A stretch of 64,000 nt of DNA, taken from contig OW028575.1 in the NCBI GenBank assembly GCA_932294295.1, positions 17,240,058 to 17,304,057 of the forward strand, read 5' to 3'. The notes beneath the pieces are model-generated. The model made no database searches. It saw nothing but the letters and a program-made list of their open reading frames with translations, and was not told the origin of the DNA. This DNA comes from Alitta virens. Its lineage: Eukaryota; Annelida; Polychaeta; Phyllodocida; Nereididae. Each line of letters begins with the position of its first letter. The first letter of the stretch is position 1. The position numbers and the translations under genes were made by a program. This document shows positions 60,142 through 64,000 of the stretch, in pieces.

Positions 60142-60473
60142 TCAAATACAAAGGTCTTCAACAATAGTGATGGGTGAAAACCAATAATTGACACATTTAT
60201 CATATATAATTTGATAAATCTCATTCGATGTCTGATTAAGACAATGTGTACCTTCTCTGCATTTCATAAGCTCTTTTAGAACATTAGTTTTACATTGGTT
60301 TTCTTCAGCTTTACACAAATCGCTACATTTTGTATGTAACTGCATTGCAATATCACCAAGTGATCTTTTACAGACAAATTCATGGAATTGGGAAACCATT
60401 GGCTGAGGGACTGCCTTAACCAATTTGGACACTGGATTCACATGAAGTCCACTGGAGTCCAAGAGACTGCACT
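60142..60473 (-). CDS. Possible 3' terminal exon of an unrecognised gene
   Basis: A minus-strand frame of ~110 codons that follows a good splice acceptor (ATTTCCTAG, exon from 60473) and ends in a stop at 60142. It is rich in evenly spaced cysteines (CKAEENQC, LKELMKCREGTHC, YDKCVNYW) with amphipathic spacing, like a secreted or lumenal Cys-rich domain. 5' exons would lie at higher coordinates; none was identified within the window. No family recognised. Confidence 0.4.
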
Positions 60474-60657
60474 CTAGGAAATAAAGGTACAATGAGGTTT
60501 TTTTTAAGCACCCTAAGGAGCTATGAACTACCCCACATGTTTTTGTGCATGTTAAGGTTTTTTTATCTACACCAAGCCCTGAAAAAGTACTCAGAGTTAT
60601 TTCAATTTAGAAAGGTTCCTCAGAGAAGTTAAGCTCAGCTTCAGTCTAGAAAATTGA

Positions 60658-60790
60658 GATAGATAGATAGATAGATGGATAGATGGTTAGATTAGTCAGA
60701 TAGATAGATTGATAGATAGATAGATGGATAGATGGTTAGATTAGTCAGATAGATAGATTGATAGATAGATAGATAGATAGATAGATAGAC
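60658..60790. repeat. (GATA)n microsatellite with duplicated block
   Basis: GATA runs in which a ~58-bp block (GATGGTTAGATTAGTCAGAT) is present twice (60683, 60731). Confidence 0.95.
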
Positions 60791-60814
60791 GTGGAAAGTG
60801 CCGCAATTGAGGGT

Positions 60815-61028
60815 TGTTTAATGAAGTGAGAGAAAGGAGGAGTTCACCTATGTTACACATTTACCCCAGTGGTGGGATCTTTTACTTGCCTCAGCATAGA
60901 CACCAAGTACAAGGGACTGCCAATTTAACATCTCATCCTTCAGAGGAGCAGGCGAGCGTCTTATCACTAGAGAAGGAGTCGGAACCGAACACAGAAAGCA
61001 GCCATGCTAACCATTACACCACGGATGC
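60815..61028 (-). mobile_element. Third SINE family, near full length
   Basis: On the minus strand the head GGCATCCGTGGTGTAATGGT then TAGCATGGC resembles a tRNA (box A-like). The box B-like GTTCGGTTCCGACTCC follows at the normal distance, then the body with GTCCCTTGTACTTGGTGTC, and a tail TTAAACAACCCTC. It corresponds to 14020-14185. Confidence 0.7.
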
Positions 61029-61894
61029 CAATGCTCCTGATAATGATTCAAGGATCAAAATAAAGCAGCAGTTCTATTCAGAGTTTTTGTTAGCTGGCTT
61101 GTAATCAAAGGGCTTAAATTCCTTTCAAAGCAATCAGTTTATGTAGATCATTGGGTGACAAACTGGCCTGTCACCCAGTGAATGCCATGGGCACAACTTT
61201 CATAAGTTTGAATCCATGGCTTGGTTTCTGTTTTATCTTGCAGGATTCTTTTAATATTACTTATTTAATTTTGAGTAATGCATATATAAAAGGTATTTCA
61301 GAAACTTCAACATCCCTTGAAATACCATGGTATAGGGTTCTTCCTAAATACCCAGTGATGGGTCCCGCATGAGACCTTGTAGGGTTCTGTATTTGTGACA
61401 AGCCAATAAAATCAATTGGGTTCCATGTGGCACCTATTTTTCTTAAGAGTGTGGTTTCCAACTATATGAAATTGGTTGTAAAAGCATCAGAAGATTCGTA
61501 CATTGCCAAAACAATAGTCAAAATTTTTACCAAAAACACATCGTTATGATAAAATCATGAACTAAAGTGAGCGTACCTTCATATTCAGTAATGTAACAGA
61601 ATTTCATAACTGACGTTCATGGCAATGAAGCACACAAGCAATAAATTGCGGATGAACACTTAGGGGGTTCTTATCAAGTCCAATTTTAATTCAGGATTGC
61701 AGACAGATTTATTTGCTTTGGCATGGTTGCTATTTTGCATTCCATATTGGCTAATGGCTAGCTCTGCTGATAGTCCCAGTTCGATTCCCGGTCTGGGCAG
61801 TAGGCACTCTTCATGAGCTACATCCCAGCTGGATGTCGATTGCATGAGACTTAATTTGAGGTGTCTTGTACCGAACGTACTCGTTATCTATATA

Positions 61895-62015
61895 TATAAT
61901 ACTGAGCAAAGTAAAAGACCCACCCATGGGGTAAATGTGTAACATGGTGTGGACTCCAAGCCTTATCATCTCATCATTATGTCTGCCTCTGGCAGCTGGT
62001 CATATAAGCTGACTA
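61895..62015 (+). repeat. Third SINE family, partial copy
   Basis: AAAGTAAAAGACCCACCC then GGGTAAATGTGTAACATGGT, GTGGACTCCAAGCC and GCCTCTGGCAGCTGGTCATA are shared with 14020-14185. Confidence 0.7.
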
Positions 62016-63285
62016 AAGTTTTGATCCCAATTTGATGTATAATGTATGAGGTGATTATCCTATGGAGTTGGTCATTGTTGACTGTGGCTGACCAACTTAC
62101 TGGATGAGAAGCTACTAAACGAGCTTATAGTCAAAATGATTTTCATTGTACTTTTTATATTACTATCAGTAACGGATCCAGGGGGAGGGGGGGGGGACTA
62201 GTACATTTTAACTAAAATTTAGTAGACCCTGCAATATAGTTTAATTTGGAACCCTTCCCTTGTTGAATTTTTTTCTGGATTTGCCCTTGACTATAACACA
62301 CACTAGTCAAACTTCATGTATTTTCATCTGAGGTCACACAACCTTTACCTGATACAAGCGCAAGTTTACAAAATAAAGTTTACAAAAGAAAATGATGTAA
62401 CTATACAGAAGTTTGCAGAACAAATATATAATCTTTACTCCATGGCAATACTAGTGTAGCCTAAATAATTCTTGGAACTATAGTTTGAGAGTCCAAGGAG
62501 AAACATTCCTTCCTTTATCACAGCTCTTGTCATCACTCTGTCAAAGTGGAGGGCTCGAGTTTCCTGAACATCCGTTTCTCATTTCCTGAGCGTACTACCA
62601 TGGTACCTTGGACTAAGATGGTACTAACCAAGTTCTTTGATAACCCTGCACATGGAATTTGAAGCATTTCTGTTATTTATTATTATTATTTTATTTTATT
62701 TATTGAAGTTATTTTAACCATGGACGTGCATATGTACAGGCCTATATATAAATGCTTTTGTCGACCATATTTTGTGTCCTACTAATTCAGGAATATTTCT
62801 TAATTTATTATTTCAAACAATTCATGTTGAGGTTACTACACAATCAAGAGCATCTGATTGGCAAAGTTTCATTTGCCCTTATTATGTGCAATCATAAATA
62901 GTTCATACGCAGGTAGACAATATAAGTCAAATTAGAAAATTATTTGGACCTGAAATCTTCATAGTTTCATGGCAACATTGTTCGAACACATTTGTAGAGC
63001 CTTTTCTACGAAATATCCAACGTCTCGTTAATCACAAGTCAAATTCTATTATGGCATTCTACTATCCAAGAGACACTGTGGAGGATAATAGACGTTAATG
63101 AATAATTAACGGGTGTGAATTAAGCCCAAACCTCCCGCCTGTCTAGTGTATCCAAACAGTATCAAATAAGTTTAGTTTACCCCCTGCGAAGTGGTTGCGA
63201 CTAATATGCCGCAGAATATTTGACGCCTACACCGTTCATATCTTCAAATGTTGTAGAAGGTGAACAAGCAGATATATAATATACC
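62016..63285. other. Intergenic; no gene seen
   Basis: A G-run at about 62181-62198 and a short (ATT)n tract at about 62678. Nothing else recognised. Confidence 0.4.
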
Positions 63286-63288
63286 ACT

Positions 63289-63327
63289 AAGTACTACTAC
63301 TACTACTATACTATTACTACTTTACTT

Positions 63328-63367
<40 letters not shown>

Positions 63368-63399
63368 GACTACTACTACTACTACTGCTACTGCTACTG

Positions 63400-63431
<32 letters not shown>

Positions 63432-63501
63432 GCTACTGCTACTACTACTACTGCTACTACTGCTACTAGTACTACTACTACTACTGCTACTACTACTACT
63501 A
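63289..63501. repeat. (CTA)n / (CTG)n trinucleotide microsatellite, ~210 bp
   Basis: Interrupted CTA array with CTG variants. The poly-Thr/Tyr and poly-Val/Ser frames across it are artefacts. Confidence 0.95.
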
Positions 63502-64000
63502 CACATTTCAACTCATTAGTCCAAGGTCGTAGTGCAAGATTAGACTGACAGTTTTGTCCTTACCATAATATTTTGCATTTGACTTGAAAAACACCTCTTC
63601 AATCCGTTCTATTGCAAAAGCACATGCCCTGAATCTTGACATTTGCCCTGGAATGTCCTGCACCCGAGTTTTACTTATAAATCACTATATTAGGATCAAA
63701 ACAAATGTCCACCAGCCCTTTTATCTGTAATAGCAACAGGTTAAATCCCAACTTTCCCAGTCGATAAAAACACCTCTGTGGAAGAATTAACTTAATCACT
63801 GGTGCTTCACTGGGACCATTACAAATGGCCATGATGATCATTATACGATGATGGCAAGAGGGCAAAAAATTATCATTGCAAAGATAGGAATGTTCAACAT
63901 AATTATTACAGAGAGAGGTTTTTATGAGTTAGAAAGTTGGGTTTGGCGTGTTAGTATTATTTCTTGATGAAATATGATGTTATGCTCTCTCTGGGATAAC
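63502..64000. other. No feature seen to right edge
   Basis: Short frames only, without family resemblance. Confidence 0.4.

Noticed and set aside
63260..63511. Poly-Thr/Tyr and poly-Val/Ser frames
   Set aside because: Translation of a (CTA)n microsatellite.

Overview
This is animal (metazoan) nuclear DNA. It is AT-rich, crowded with interspersed repeats, and contains three conserved spliced host genes. The repeat families (tRNA-derived SINEs, CR1/I-type LINEs, a Tc1 element, a Polinton-type virus-like element, an env-bearing retroelement) would suit a marine invertebrate, but the species cannot be fixed from the sequence.

Region 1 (1-14.2 kb) is a graveyard of virus-like DNA. The left edge holds the 3' part of an env-like glycoprotein gene, probably from an LTR retroelement. 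From 2.57 to 13.12 kb lies the broken core of a Polinton/Maverick/adintovirus-type element. It carries a packaging-type P-loop ATPase (minus strand, split by a LINE), an unfamiliar five-exon gene (plus), a protein-primed family B DNA polymerase (plus, several frame breaks) and four small minus-strand genes, including two apparently related PC4-like proteins and a membrane protein. No capsid, protease or integrase gene was seen. Three retroposon insertions with 12-14 bp target duplications (LINE, 30-bp SINE tail, 80-bp SINE piece) record its decay. A cluster of SINEs follows.

Region 2 (15.1-25.7 kb) begins with a complete but dead Tc1-family transposon (15141-16809). Next is the host gene WDR82 on the minus strand: nine exons, 312 aa, all splice sites resolved. 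Its 4.8-kb first intron holds three non-autonomous DNA elements.

Region 3 (25.7-35.5 kb) is a dense repeat block: a foldback element, two adjacent TTAA-flanked elements with long terminal inverted repeats and 21-bp-like minisatellites, and a large inverted duplication. No host gene was seen.

Region 4 (35.5-38.5 kb) is a divergent pair of nuclear genes for mitochondrial proteins: an ATP synthase subunit e-like gene (minus, three exons) and TMEM186 (plus, coding part in one exon). A 1-kb inverted-repeat element sits between them.

Region 5 (38.5-64 kb) is mostly noncoding, with decayed LINE pieces (42.6-47.3 kb), a pseudogene of a repetitive metazoan family near 40.2 kb, a perfect-looking hairpin MITE at 59.3 kb, one plausible 3' terminal exon at 60.1-60.5 kb (minus), SINE copies and microsatellites.
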